Of a stretch of 7,545 bases of DNA, positions 1-7,501 are shown piece by piece. The notes beneath the pieces are model-generated. The model searched no databases and had not been told where the DNA came from. It saw only the letters and a list, made by a program, of their open reading frames with translations. Source of the DNA: DAIDJM01 sp964250215 (GTDB taxonomy: Bacteria; Pseudomonadota; Alphaproteobacteria; Acetobacterales; Acetobacteraceae); assembly GCA_964250215.1 (NCBI GenBank), contig CAXUEX010000137.1, positions 1-7,545 on the forward strand, in the 5' to 3' direction. Made by a program: the position numbers and the translations under genes. The first letter of the stretch is position 1; each line of letters opens with the position of its first letter.

Positions 1-4
1 GGGA

Positions 5-80
5 TGGTGCCCAGGGGCGGAATCGAACCACCGACACTGCGATTTTCAGTCGCATGCTCTACCAACTGAGCTACCTGGGC
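5..80 (-). tRNA. tRNA-Phe (anticodon GAA)
   Basis: Read on the minus strand this is a complete 76-nt cloverleaf. The acceptor stem GCCCAGG pairs with CCTGGGC. The D arm is GCTC/GAGC and the anticodon stem is TGCGA/TCGCA around the loop CTGAAAA, giving anticodon GAA. The variable loop has 5 nt, and the T arm is GGTGG/CCGCC around TTCGATT. The terminal CCA is encoded (plus-strand TGG at 5-7). It lies 17 bases downstream of yacG on the same strand, so it may share that transcript. No promoter of its own is visible in the short spacer. It delivers phenylalanine to UUC and UUU codons. Confidence 0.98.
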
Positions 81-97
81 CCGGGCGGCCGGCACGC

Positions 98-265
98 TTA
101 GCCTGGCCCCTCCACCGGATCAAGCTCGTCGGCCGGCGGCCCCGGCACCCGGTATTGGCCGGTGATCCATCGCCCGAGATCCACAGCGGCGCAGCGGCGC
201 GAGCAGAACGGACGCAGCGCGGGATCAGCGGCCTTGCCGCAGATCGGACAGGGTTCATCCGGCAT
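98..265 (-). CDS. yacG: DNA gyrase inhibitor YacG (zinc-binding)
   Basis: This 55-residue protein matches the YacG family. An N-terminal CPIC (Cys6, Cys9) and a later CSRRC (Cys21, Cys25) form the four-cysteine zinc site, and the family signature RPFCSRRCAAVDLGRW follows (residues 18-33). The acidic tail (ADELDPVEGPG) is also typical. E. coli YacG has about 65 residues and is known to bind GyrB and inhibit DNA gyrase. The frame stays open far upstream, as often happens in GC-rich DNA, but family similarity begins only at the ATG at 263-265, so that start is chosen. The Shine-Dalgarno is weak (a GGAG about 14 bases upstream). The gene precedes tRNA-Phe. From memory, in many alphaproteobacteria yacG follows maf and an RNase E/G gene, and neither is seen here. 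Confidence 0.93.
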   Translation of the reverse strand: MPDEPCPICGKAADPALRPFCSRRCAAVDLGRWITGQYRVPGPPADELDPVEGPG

Positions 266-459
266 GATCGGGCGCCACGCTCCATCGCCAGCCCGTCCAG
301 TCGGGCACCGGCGTCCCCAGCAACCGCCGGTGCGCCCCGCCGGTTCCCGCGGCGCCCGCCTACCGCCCTCGGCGGCCGAGATCACGCGGCGGCCTCGCGC
401 TGGCGGCCGGCAGCAAGTCGTTCGCCGCCCACCGCCAGCGTTCGGCATGGCAGCGGCGC
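266..459. other. 194-base stretch without a recognisable gene
   Basis: This lies between the start of yacG and the stop of the exported triple-repeat protein. Several frames are open for 30 to 90 codons because of the high GC content, but none of the translations resembles a known protein, and none looks like the C-terminus of the RNase E/G gene often found upstream of yacG. It holds one good inverted repeat (398-440). It probably contains the yacG/tRNA-Phe promoter, but I cannot point to convincing -35 and -10 boxes. Confidence 0.5.
398..440 (-). terminator. Inverted repeat, possible terminator of the triple-repeat protein gene
   Basis: A perfect 9-bp inverted repeat, CGCTGGCGG (398-406) and CCGCCAGCG (432-440), encloses a 25-base loop. 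It begins 20 bases past the TAG stop of the minus-strand gene that ends at 460. The position fits a 3'-end structure, but no T-run follows on the minus strand, so intrinsic termination is doubtful. It could instead be an mRNA-stabilising hairpin or chance in GC-rich DNA. Confidence 0.3.
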
Positions 460-1533
460 CTATTGCGACGCCATGATTGTGCCGTCGTAATACGCATCCA
501 CGGCATTGCCGTTCTTGTCGAAGCACCCCACCGTCAGCGTCAGCGTTTCGTTCTTCGCGGTGCCGTAATAGCCTAGCCCCTCGTAATCGCAGAACTCACC
601 GGCGGAGCCATAGGCCGAGACCATGCCGAGCGTGGTGTGGAACAAAACGCTTTTCGGCACATACAGGTTCAGGAACGACGTGCCGCCGCCGATATTATCG
701 ACGCTGAGCTTGTGCGCCGAGACGTTGTCGAAATCGTAGGGCTTGCTCGGGATGTAGAGGCCCGTGGCGGTGGGCTGGCTGGCCCAGGCGTAGCCGCCGA
801 GCGAGGTGGAGGCGCCGGCGGCTTCGGTGGCGCCAATGGTGAAGGAGAGATCGAAATATTCATCCGCCGCGTTGCCGCCAGCGTCGAAGCACGCCACGAT
901 CACGTTGGTGCCCGAGCGGTTCGGCGACCAGCTCTCGGTTTCGCAATGCGCCGCGCCACTGCCATAGGCGGTCACCTGCGCGTCGCCGCCCAGCTTGAAC
1001 AGGCCGGGCAGGAAAGCGTCGTACACGCCGGTGCTCAGGCGGGTGATGCTGTTGGCGCCCAGGCCGGTGGAATTGTAGCTATAAGTCGGGCTCGGGATAT
1101 AGGTCGATGCGGTGGGCTGGTCGGCCCACAAAAAGGCGATGCTGCCGGCAGGCGGCGGCGCGCTGCGCGTCTGGTAGAACACGTTGAAATCGGCGTTGAG
1201 CAGGTTGCCGCCCGCGTCGAAACAATCCACGTCCACGATCACGTCGGTGCCGTTGCTGCTGCCCCAGCCGGCGGTGGTGCAGTAATGCGGCTGGCCGCCC
1301 ACATCCACCGCGGTAACCTGCACGTCGCTATTGGTGCCGTTGCCCAGGCCCGGAAACACCACCTGGTATTGTCCGGTGCCGAGCACGGTGAAGCCGTCGC
1401 CGCCGGGCCAGCTCTGGTTGTAGAACGGGCTGCCTTCGATGGTGGTGAACCAGCCCACGCCTTGCGCCAGGGCTTGTGGCGCGGCCAGCGCCGCGGCGGC
1501 GATGGTGAGTGCCATGGTGGTGTTGCGTTGCAT
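460..1533 (-). CDS. Exported protein with three tandem disulfide-type repeat domains, function unknown
   Basis: The product has 357 residues. An N-terminal signal peptide has hydrophobic core ALTIAAAALAAPQALA and a likely signal peptidase I cut after Ala23 (ALA|QG). The mature part is three repeats of about 95-107 residues (about 28-122, 134-233, 248-354). The shared pattern is a W near the start, a GxY...LPGL or FPGL-like strand, VQVTAYG, a first Cys, then a Cys in CFDxxGN, then a D-aromatic strand. Six cysteines form three pairs, C85/C104, C197/C215 and C315/C337, one pair per repeat, which suggests one disulfide per domain and folding outside the cytoplasm. Similar single or multiple domains occur in secreted proteins of actinomycetes and other bacteria (recalled, not searched). 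No catalytic motif is visible. A GGAGA Shine-Dalgarno at 1541-1545, 7 bases upstream, supports the ATG at 1531-1533; Met7 is a weaker alternative. Binding to a surface or carbohydrate is only a guess. Confidence 0.85.
   Translation of the reverse strand: MQRNTTMALTIAAAALAAPQALAQGVGWFTTIEGSPFYNQSWPGGDGFTVLGTGQYQVVFPGLGNGTNSDVQVTAVDVGGQPHYCTTAGWGSSNGTDVIVDVDCFDAGGNLLNADFNVFYQTRSAPPPAGSIAFLWADQPTASTYIPSPTYSYNSTGLGANSITRLSTGVYDAFLPGLFKLGGDAQVTAYGSGAAHCETESWSPNRSGTNVIVACFDAGGNAADEYFDLSFTIGATEAAGASTSLGGYAWASQPTATGLYIPSKPYDFDNVSAHKLSVDNIGGGTSFLNLYVPKSVLFHTTLGMVSAYGSAGEFCDYEGLGYYGTAKNETLTLTVGCFDKNGNAVDAYYDGTIMASQ
472..1452 (-). repeat. Three tandem protein-domain repeats within the exported protein gene
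   Basis: Three diverged copies lie in the gene at about 1168-1452, 835-1134 and 472-792. Similarity is clearest in the protein but also visible in DNA: the bases encoding Cys-Phe-Asp (plus-strand cgtcgaa) recur near 517, 887 and 1217, each followed by related sequence. Units 1 and 2 share long near-identical blocks around 873-912 and 1206-1252. Unit 3 is the most diverged, with longer spacing between its cysteines. Confidence 0.75.
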
Positions 1534-1638
1534 GGTTGGGTCTCCGATCCTGGTTGCGGGTGAACCGGCGCATGGCAGGCCGGAGGGCTCGGCAACGCAA
1601 CTTAACGGTTCTGAAAGTTTCTAAGCGGGGTCGCAAAG
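1534..1638. promoter_or_regulatory. Divergent intergenic region with an AT-richer patch
   Basis: This 105-base spacer separates the minus-strand triple-repeat gene from the plus-strand Nudix gene, so it must hold the minus-strand promoter and probably both. The only AT-rich part is about 1599-1625, which contains the perfect short palindrome GAAAGTTTC (1613-1621) and the inverted pair AACTT (1599-1603) and AAGTT (1615-1619). These look like a possible operator, but I cannot assign -35 and -10 boxes with confidence. The GGAGA ribosome-binding site for the leftward gene is at 1541-1545. Confidence 0.4.
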
Positions 1639-2217
1639 GTGCAGGATCGTGGCGATGCAGGGGCGGCGCCCAGGGATGCCGCGAGCCTGATCGTGATCGA
1701 CGGCGAGCGTCTGCTCATGGGGCGGCGCGGTGCCGGGCACCGGTTCATGCCGAATGTTCACGTTTTTCCCGGCGGCGCCGTCGATGCCGAGGATTACGCC
1801 GCCGACATCGCCACGCCGCTGCCCGATGCGGCGGTGCAAGCGATCGGCGATGCGGCGCTGGCCCGCGCGCTGGGCGTGGCGGCGGCGCGGGAGCTGGCGG
1901 AGGAGGTGGGGCTTTCGCTCGGCGCGCCGCCGGCGCTGGACGGCTTGGCGTATCTGTGTCGGGCCATCACGCCGGCCGACCGGCCGATCCGTTTCGATGC
2001 GCGGTTCTTCGTCGTCGCGGCGGATCGGGTCAGCGGCACCCTGGCCGGCAGCACCGAGCTGGAGGCGCCGGGGTGGTTCAGCCTGGAGCAGGCGCTGGCC
2101 ACCGACCTGGCTTTGGCCACGCGCGCGGTGATCGGTCAGCTCGGCCGGTTTCTCGCGGCGCCCGCGACGTGGCGGGCGCCGGTGCTGCGCGAGCGCGCGT
2201 GGGAACTGCCGCCCTGA
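1639..2217 (+). CDS. Nudix hydrolase (NUDT19-like, expanded Nudix box)
   Basis: A 192-residue Nudix-fold protein. Residues 25-46 read LLMGRR...HRFMPNVHVFPGG, and the metal-binding helix RELAEEVG lies at 84-91. The Gly-Gly of the Nudix box and the RExxEExG helix are separated by a roughly 37-residue insertion, an arrangement seen in the NUDT19-like group rather than MutT. The metal-ligand glutamates (Glu85, Glu88, Glu89) are present, so activity is expected: hydrolysis of a nucleoside diphosphate linked to some moiety. CoA derivatives are a candidate substrate by analogy with NUDT7/NUDT19, but the substrate cannot be read from sequence. The start is a GTG at 1639 with a weak GCGGGG about 8 bases before it; this begins just ahead of the first beta-strand (AASLIVI). 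The stop lies 4 bases from the stop of the convergent gene. Confidence 0.88.
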   Translation: MQDRGDAGAAPRDAASLIVIDGERLLMGRRGAGHRFMPNVHVFPGGAVDAEDYAADIATPLPDAAVQAIGDAALARALGVAAARELAEEVGLSLGAPPALDGLAYLCRAITPADRPIRFDARFFVVAADRVSGTLAGSTELEAPGWFSLEQALATDLALATRAVIGQLGRFLAAPATWRAPVLRERAWELPP

Positions 2218-2221
2218 GCTA

Positions 2222-2663
2222 TCAGCAGGCCGAGCCGGAACACGTGATACGGAACGAGCGGTATTCGCCGCTGGCCGCGATCAGCCGGGCAAGCAGGATG
2301 GTGCCGCGGCCGGAGACGGCCAGGCCCAGCGTGTCGGCCGCGGGGTAGCTGCCGAACGACGTGACGACGCTGCCATTATAGAGGAAGCCGTGCTGCCTGC
2401 CGTCGGCCGTGGCGTAGCCGCCGACCACGCGGCCGCGCCGGTCGATGGCGTCCACGGCGATCGCTGTGGCGGTTTGCGGCATGTCGAACAGCGCGAAAGC
2501 CGCATGCGCATAGACAAAGCCGTGCCAGGCGCCGGCCGTGTCGCGGAAGCTGCCGGCCAGCGCGCCGCTGCGGTTCAGGTAGCCGCCCAGCGTCGTCGCC
2601 GCGGTGGGCGGCGCGCCCCGGGCGCAAACGCCCGGGGGGGCGCAATAGAACCCGCAGGGGCCC
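2222..2663 (-). CDS. HAF-repeat-like exported protein, C-terminal part (5' side cut by assembly gap)
   Basis: This is the 3' part of the gene whose 5' part is at 2674-3341. The clear protein segment starts at PPTAATTLGGYLNRSGALAG and carries HAF-type units. These have the pattern I/L-(N/D)-xxGxxxG followed by HGFxY, as in LNRSGALAGSFRDTAGAWHGFVY and IDRRGRVVGGYATADGRQHGFLY. It ends GEYRSFRITCSGSAC, with no PEP-CTERM or LPXTG-type sorting signal. The non-N bases of both parts total 1110, exactly 370 codons, so the true gap should be a multiple of three and the apparent frameshift is an artefact of a nominal 10-N spacer. The residues next to the gap (GPCGFYCAPPGVCARG) are cysteine-rich, unlike the rest, and may be misassembled. 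The function of HAF-repeat proteins is not established. The gene converges tightly on the Nudix gene. Confidence 0.72.
2616..2637. repeat. All-GC perfect hairpin beside the assembly gap
   Basis: CCCCGGGCG (2616-2624) and CGCCCGGGG (2629-2637) form a perfect 9-bp GC-only stem with loop CAAA. The octamer gggcgcaa occurs twice (2620-2627 and 2638-2645). The structure lies 26 bases from the N run. Such hairpins commonly stop polymerases in sequencing, so this probably explains the gap. It may also belong to a dispersed repeat, which cannot be tested here. Confidence 0.6.
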
Positions 2664-2673
2664 NNNNNNNNNN
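2664..2673. other. Assembly gap (10 N)
   Basis: Ten consecutive N bases interrupt the HAF-repeat-like gene. The reading frame shifts across them, but the known bases on both sides sum to a whole number of codons. This shows that 10 is a placeholder and the real missing length is a multiple of three, if the gene is intact. The amount of missing sequence is unknown. Confidence 0.98.
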
Positions 2674-3341
2674 GCGTCCGGCGGCGCGACCGTGACGAAA
2701 ACGCCGTGCTGGCCGAAATAGACCGCGCTGGCGCCGGAAAGCCCGTAAGTGACACCGGCCACCGCCCCGGCGGCGTCGATGCTGTTGATGTGCGTGTAGC
2801 GGTTCATCGGCGGCACATGCCGGTAATGCGGCGGCCGGCCGTAGCTGGTGCCTACCGGGGCGCTGAGGCTGATCAGCGTGTTGAATGAAACGAGCCAGTT
2901 GTCGGTGAGCGCGATCGGCAGCGGCGTGTCGCCATTGATGTTGGAGCCGGGCTCGATGAGCGGTGCCTGGTAGGCGGTGTTGTAGGCGCCGTTCTGGTAC
3001 AGGAACATGTCGGTGCCGCCGACGCCGCCGGTGTTGCGCGCCCAGCCCAGGATGTCGCCTTGCGCGTTTATCGCCTGCGGCTGGAACGTGCCCCAGCTTC
3101 CGGAGGGCGTGGGCAAGCGCACAACCTTGGTGCCGGAGAGCTCGATGCCGCTGCTGGCGGTGCTGCCGGTGTAGAGCGTGCCGACGATGTCGCCCTGCGC
3201 GTTGATGCCGCTGGCCTGGAAATCGGCGCTGCCCTGAACCAGCAGCGGCTGCATGGCGATCGGGCTTGCGGGCGGCGCGGCGGCGGCGATGCAGGGCAGG
3301 CACAGCAGGCCGGTGAGCCCGGCGAGGATTGGCGATTGCAT
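2674..3341 (-). CDS. HAF-repeat-like exported protein, N-terminal part (3' side cut by assembly gap)
   Basis: This holds the start and the first 222 codons. Residues 1-22 (MQSPILAGLTGLLCLPCIAAAA) look like a signal peptide with a cut near AAA|AP. The cysteines at 14 and 17 do not fit a lipobox, so a lipoprotein is unlikely. HAF-like units follow: INAQGDIVGTLY, INAQGDILGWARN...MFLYQNGAY, and IDAAGAVAGVTYG...VYFGQHGVFVTV. They suggest a beta-rich extracellular repeat protein; no catalytic motif is seen. The ATG at 3339-3341 has an AGGA Shine-Dalgarno at 3349-3352, spaced by 7 bases. With the part at 2222-2663 the gene would encode at least about 369 residues. It sits 100 bases downstream of the methyltransferase on the same strand, with a stem-loop between, so joint transcription is uncertain. 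Confidence 0.75.
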
Positions 3342-3386
3342 ACGGTTTTCCTGAAAATTGTGGTGGCTTGGCTAGCCGGCTTCGGA

Positions 3387-3412
3387 GGCGCGCGCGGAAG
3401 GGCCGCGGCGCC
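3387..3412. terminator. GC-rich stem-loop between methyltransferase and HAF-like gene
   Basis: Bases 3387-3397 pair with 3403-3412 in a 10-bp stem with one bulged G (3392) and a 5-base loop (aaggg). It lies 30 bases past the TGA of the minus-strand methyltransferase and 45 bases before the ATG of the HAF-like gene. No T-run follows in the direction of transcription, so it may attenuate or process the transcript rather than terminate it efficiently. Confidence 0.35.
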
Positions 3413-3441
3413 TGCCTTTGTATCCCCATGCCGGCGGCTTG

Positions 3442-4524
3442 TCAGGACCGGCGGCGGCCGGCCGGGCGGCTGAACACGGCAACCAGTTCCAGGCGGTCGG
3501 ACCAGAGGAACTGGTCGATCGGCTTGGCGGCCTCAAGCCCGTAACCGGCCTCGCGCAACACCGCAGCATCGCGCGCCAACGTATTGGGATTGCAGCTTAC
3601 ATAAACAAGCACAGGAACGCCTGCAGCAACCAGCCCGGGCATCTGCGCGGCCGCGCCGGCGTGCGGCGGATCCAGCACCACCGCGTCCGCGCCGGCCAGT
3701 TCCTTCGGCGTCAGCGGCTGGCGGACGAGATCGCGATGCTGCGCCGCCACGCGCGTACCGCCGGCCGCCTGCCGCAGGGCAGCGAAGGCCCCCGGATCGC
3801 CTTCGTAGGCCGCGACCGGCGCGCGGCTGGCGAGCGGGAAACTGAGCGTGCCGATGCCCGCGTAGAGCTCGACGACCCGGCGTGTGTTCCCGGGCAGCGC
3901 GGCGAGCACGGCGGTGGCGATCGCGCCCTCGGCTTCGGCGCTGGCTTGCAGAAAGGCGCCGGCTGGCGGCGCCACGGCGTGGCCCGCGAAGCGGTGCAGC
4001 GGCCGGGAAAGCAGCACGGCGGCTTCGGGCGTGTCGGCGGCGCCGGCCGTGGCGATGCGAGGGATGGCGTGCGCAGCGGCGAAGGCGGCGAGGGCGGTGC
4101 GATCCGCCGCGCCGACGCGGCCGTCCAGGCGCAGCAGCAAATCGGGGCCGGTATCCAGCAGGTTCGCGATCAGCGAGCCCTGGCGGCGCAATCCCTGAAG
4201 GCGCGCGAGCACGGGGCGGAGCGGGGCGAGCAGGGCGAACAGCGTGGGATGCAACACGAGGCAGGTTTGCAGGTTGGTCACGTCGTGCGAGCGCGCCGGA
4301 TGCAGCCCCAGCGCGATGCCGGATGCGGTGCGCAGGATGGCAAAATCCATGCGGCGGCGGGTTTGCGGCGGGGTGCGGATCAGCTCGGCGAGCGCTGCGT
4401 CCGGGAACCCGGCGCGGGCCAGCGCGGCGCGCGCGAAGTTCGTTTTGTGCGCAATATAATCCGCCTCGGGCAGGTGCATGAGCGAGCAGCCGCCGCAAGC
4501 ATCGTAATGGGGGCAGAGGGGCAT
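3442..4524 (-). CDS. TrmA/RlmD-family class I SAM-dependent RNA m5U methyltransferase, TRAM-less
   Basis: The 360-residue product has the full catalytic set of the RNA 5-methyluridine methyltransferases. The iron-sulfur cysteines are CPHYDACGGC (Cys4, Cys10, Cys13) plus Cys88 in LQTCLVLHP. SAM-binding motif I is VVELYAGIG (217-225) and the DPPHAG motif is at 285-290. The nucleophile motif SCNPNTLARD puts the catalytic Cys at 311, and Glu346 near the C-terminus fits the general base. In E. coli RlmD, which methylates 23S rRNA U1939, the cluster comes after an N-terminal TRAM RNA-binding domain. Here it begins at residue 4. The frame upstream meets TAA at 4576-4578 with no start codon between, so the domain is absent, not missed. 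RlmD-like activity is most likely, but the exact rRNA or tRNA target is uncertain. The Shine-Dalgarno is weak (GAAG). The gene is divergent from clpB. Confidence 0.88.
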   Translation of the reverse strand: MPLCPHYDACGGCSLMHLPEADYIAHKTNFARAALARAGFPDAALAELIRTPPQTRRRMDFAILRTASGIALGLHPARSHDVTNLQTCLVLHPTLFALLAPLRPVLARLQGLRRQGSLIANLLDTGPDLLLRLDGRVGAADRTALAAFAAAHAIPRIATAGAADTPEAAVLLSRPLHRFAGHAVAPPAGAFLQASAEAEGAIATAVLAALPGNTRRVVELYAGIGTLSFPLASRAPVAAYEGDPGAFAALRQAAGGTRVAAQHRDLVRQPLTPKELAGADAVVLDPPHAGAAAQMPGLVAAGVPVLVYVSCNPNTLARDAAVLREAGYGLEAAKPIDQFLWSDRLELVAVFSRPAGRRRS

Positions 4525-4615
4525 GGTGGCTTCAAGCCGATCTCGTGCGCGCCGCGCAACGCAACCGCGTGCGGTTTAGCCGAATGCCGTTGAACTTGCG
4601 AGACGGACATGACGC

Positions 4616-4645
4616 CTTGAGCGCGGCCGGCCGGGCTCCCACCTT
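4616..4645 (+). promoter_or_regulatory. Possible sigma-32 (RpoH) heat-shock promoter for clpB
   Basis: CTTGAG (4616-4621) and CCCACCTT (4638-4645) are separated by 16 bases. They resemble the RpoH consensus of CTTGAA and CCCCATNT, and the placement leaves a leader of about 65 bases before the clpB ATG. clpB is a classic RpoH target in proteobacteria. The -10 match is imperfect, so this is tentative. No CIRCE inverted repeat is seen in the 194-base region 4525-4718. Confidence 0.35.
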
Positions 4646-4718
4646 CCCTCGTGAGGAACGCGCCCGCATCGCCGGATAGGGGTGCCGCGGCGCGCACGTT
4701 CGCCGGAAGGGGACAGAC

Positions 4719-7304
<2,586 letters not shown>

Positions 7305-7327
7305 GCCGGGCTGGCACGTTCATCGAG

Positions 7328-7356
7328 TTGACACGGATGCGACCGGCGCCTAGATA
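7328..7356 (+). promoter_or_regulatory. Strong sigma-70 promoter, probably of an rRNA operon
   Basis: A consensus -35 TTGACA (7328-7333) is followed by an exact 17-base spacer and TAGATA (7351-7356) as the -10. The bases after it (GCCGCC) make a GC-rich discriminator, a feature of stable-RNA promoters under stringent control. Transcription would start near 7363. It lies 23 bases past clpB, points rightward, and leads only into the boxA leader, not a protein gene. No further consensus promoter is obvious between it and boxA. Confidence 0.75.
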
Positions 7357-7455
7357 GCCGCCTGCCGACGCGGCGTGGCTCTGGCCGGTGCCGCGGTGGC
7401 AATCTTTCTAGCGTCCCGGCCTTGGTTGGGGGTGCGGGCTTACCCGGATCGGGCA

Positions 7456-7469
7456 GTTGCGAAAGCAGC
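7456..7469 (+). promoter_or_regulatory. boxB-like hairpin upstream of boxA
   Basis: GTTGC (7456-7460) pairs with GCAGC (7465-7469), with one T-G pair, around the GNRA tetraloop GAAA. It lies 20 bases before boxA. In E. coli rrn leaders a small boxB hairpin also precedes boxA. Its function here is inferred from position only. Confidence 0.4.
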
Positions 7470-7489
7470 GCGCCCGGCGGCGTCGGCTT

Positions 7490-7501
7490 TGTTCATTGAC
7501 A
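7490..7501 (+). promoter_or_regulatory. boxA antitermination element
   Basis: TGTTCATTGACA matches E. coli rrn boxA (TGCTCTTTAACA) at 9 of 12 positions and agrees with the TTGACA-containing boxA variants of alphaproteobacterial rRNA operons. boxA RNA binds NusB/NusE (S10) and lets RNA polymerase read through Rho-dependent terminators in untranslated rRNA. It sits about 127 bases past the predicted transcription start, a usual place in an rrn leader. Confidence 0.75.

Noticed and set aside
266..523. N-terminal extension of yacG in the same open frame
   Set aside because: The extension is Arg/Gly-rich low-complexity sequence, overlaps the end of the neighbouring gene, and YacG family similarity begins at the ATG at 263-265.
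637..1563. 308-codon plus-strand open frame opposite the triple-repeat protein
   Set aside because: Low-complexity Gly/Ala/Arg/His-rich translation with no family resemblance; it is the antisense shadow of a gene with signal peptide, ribosome-binding site and clear repeats.
2222..3341. Calling the HAF-like gene a frameshifted pseudogene
   Set aside because: The frame change falls exactly at the N run and the known bases sum to whole codons, so the break is best explained by the assembly.
3418..4593. 391-codon plus-strand open frame opposite the methyltransferase
   Set aside because: The minus strand encodes all catalytic motifs of the RNA m5U methyltransferase; the plus-strand translation is Arg/Gly/Ala-rich and resembles nothing.
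4584..4679. 31-codon open frame in the clpB upstream region (possible leader peptide)
   Set aside because: No ribosome-binding site, no recognisable peptide signal, and it would cover the putative heat-shock promoter.
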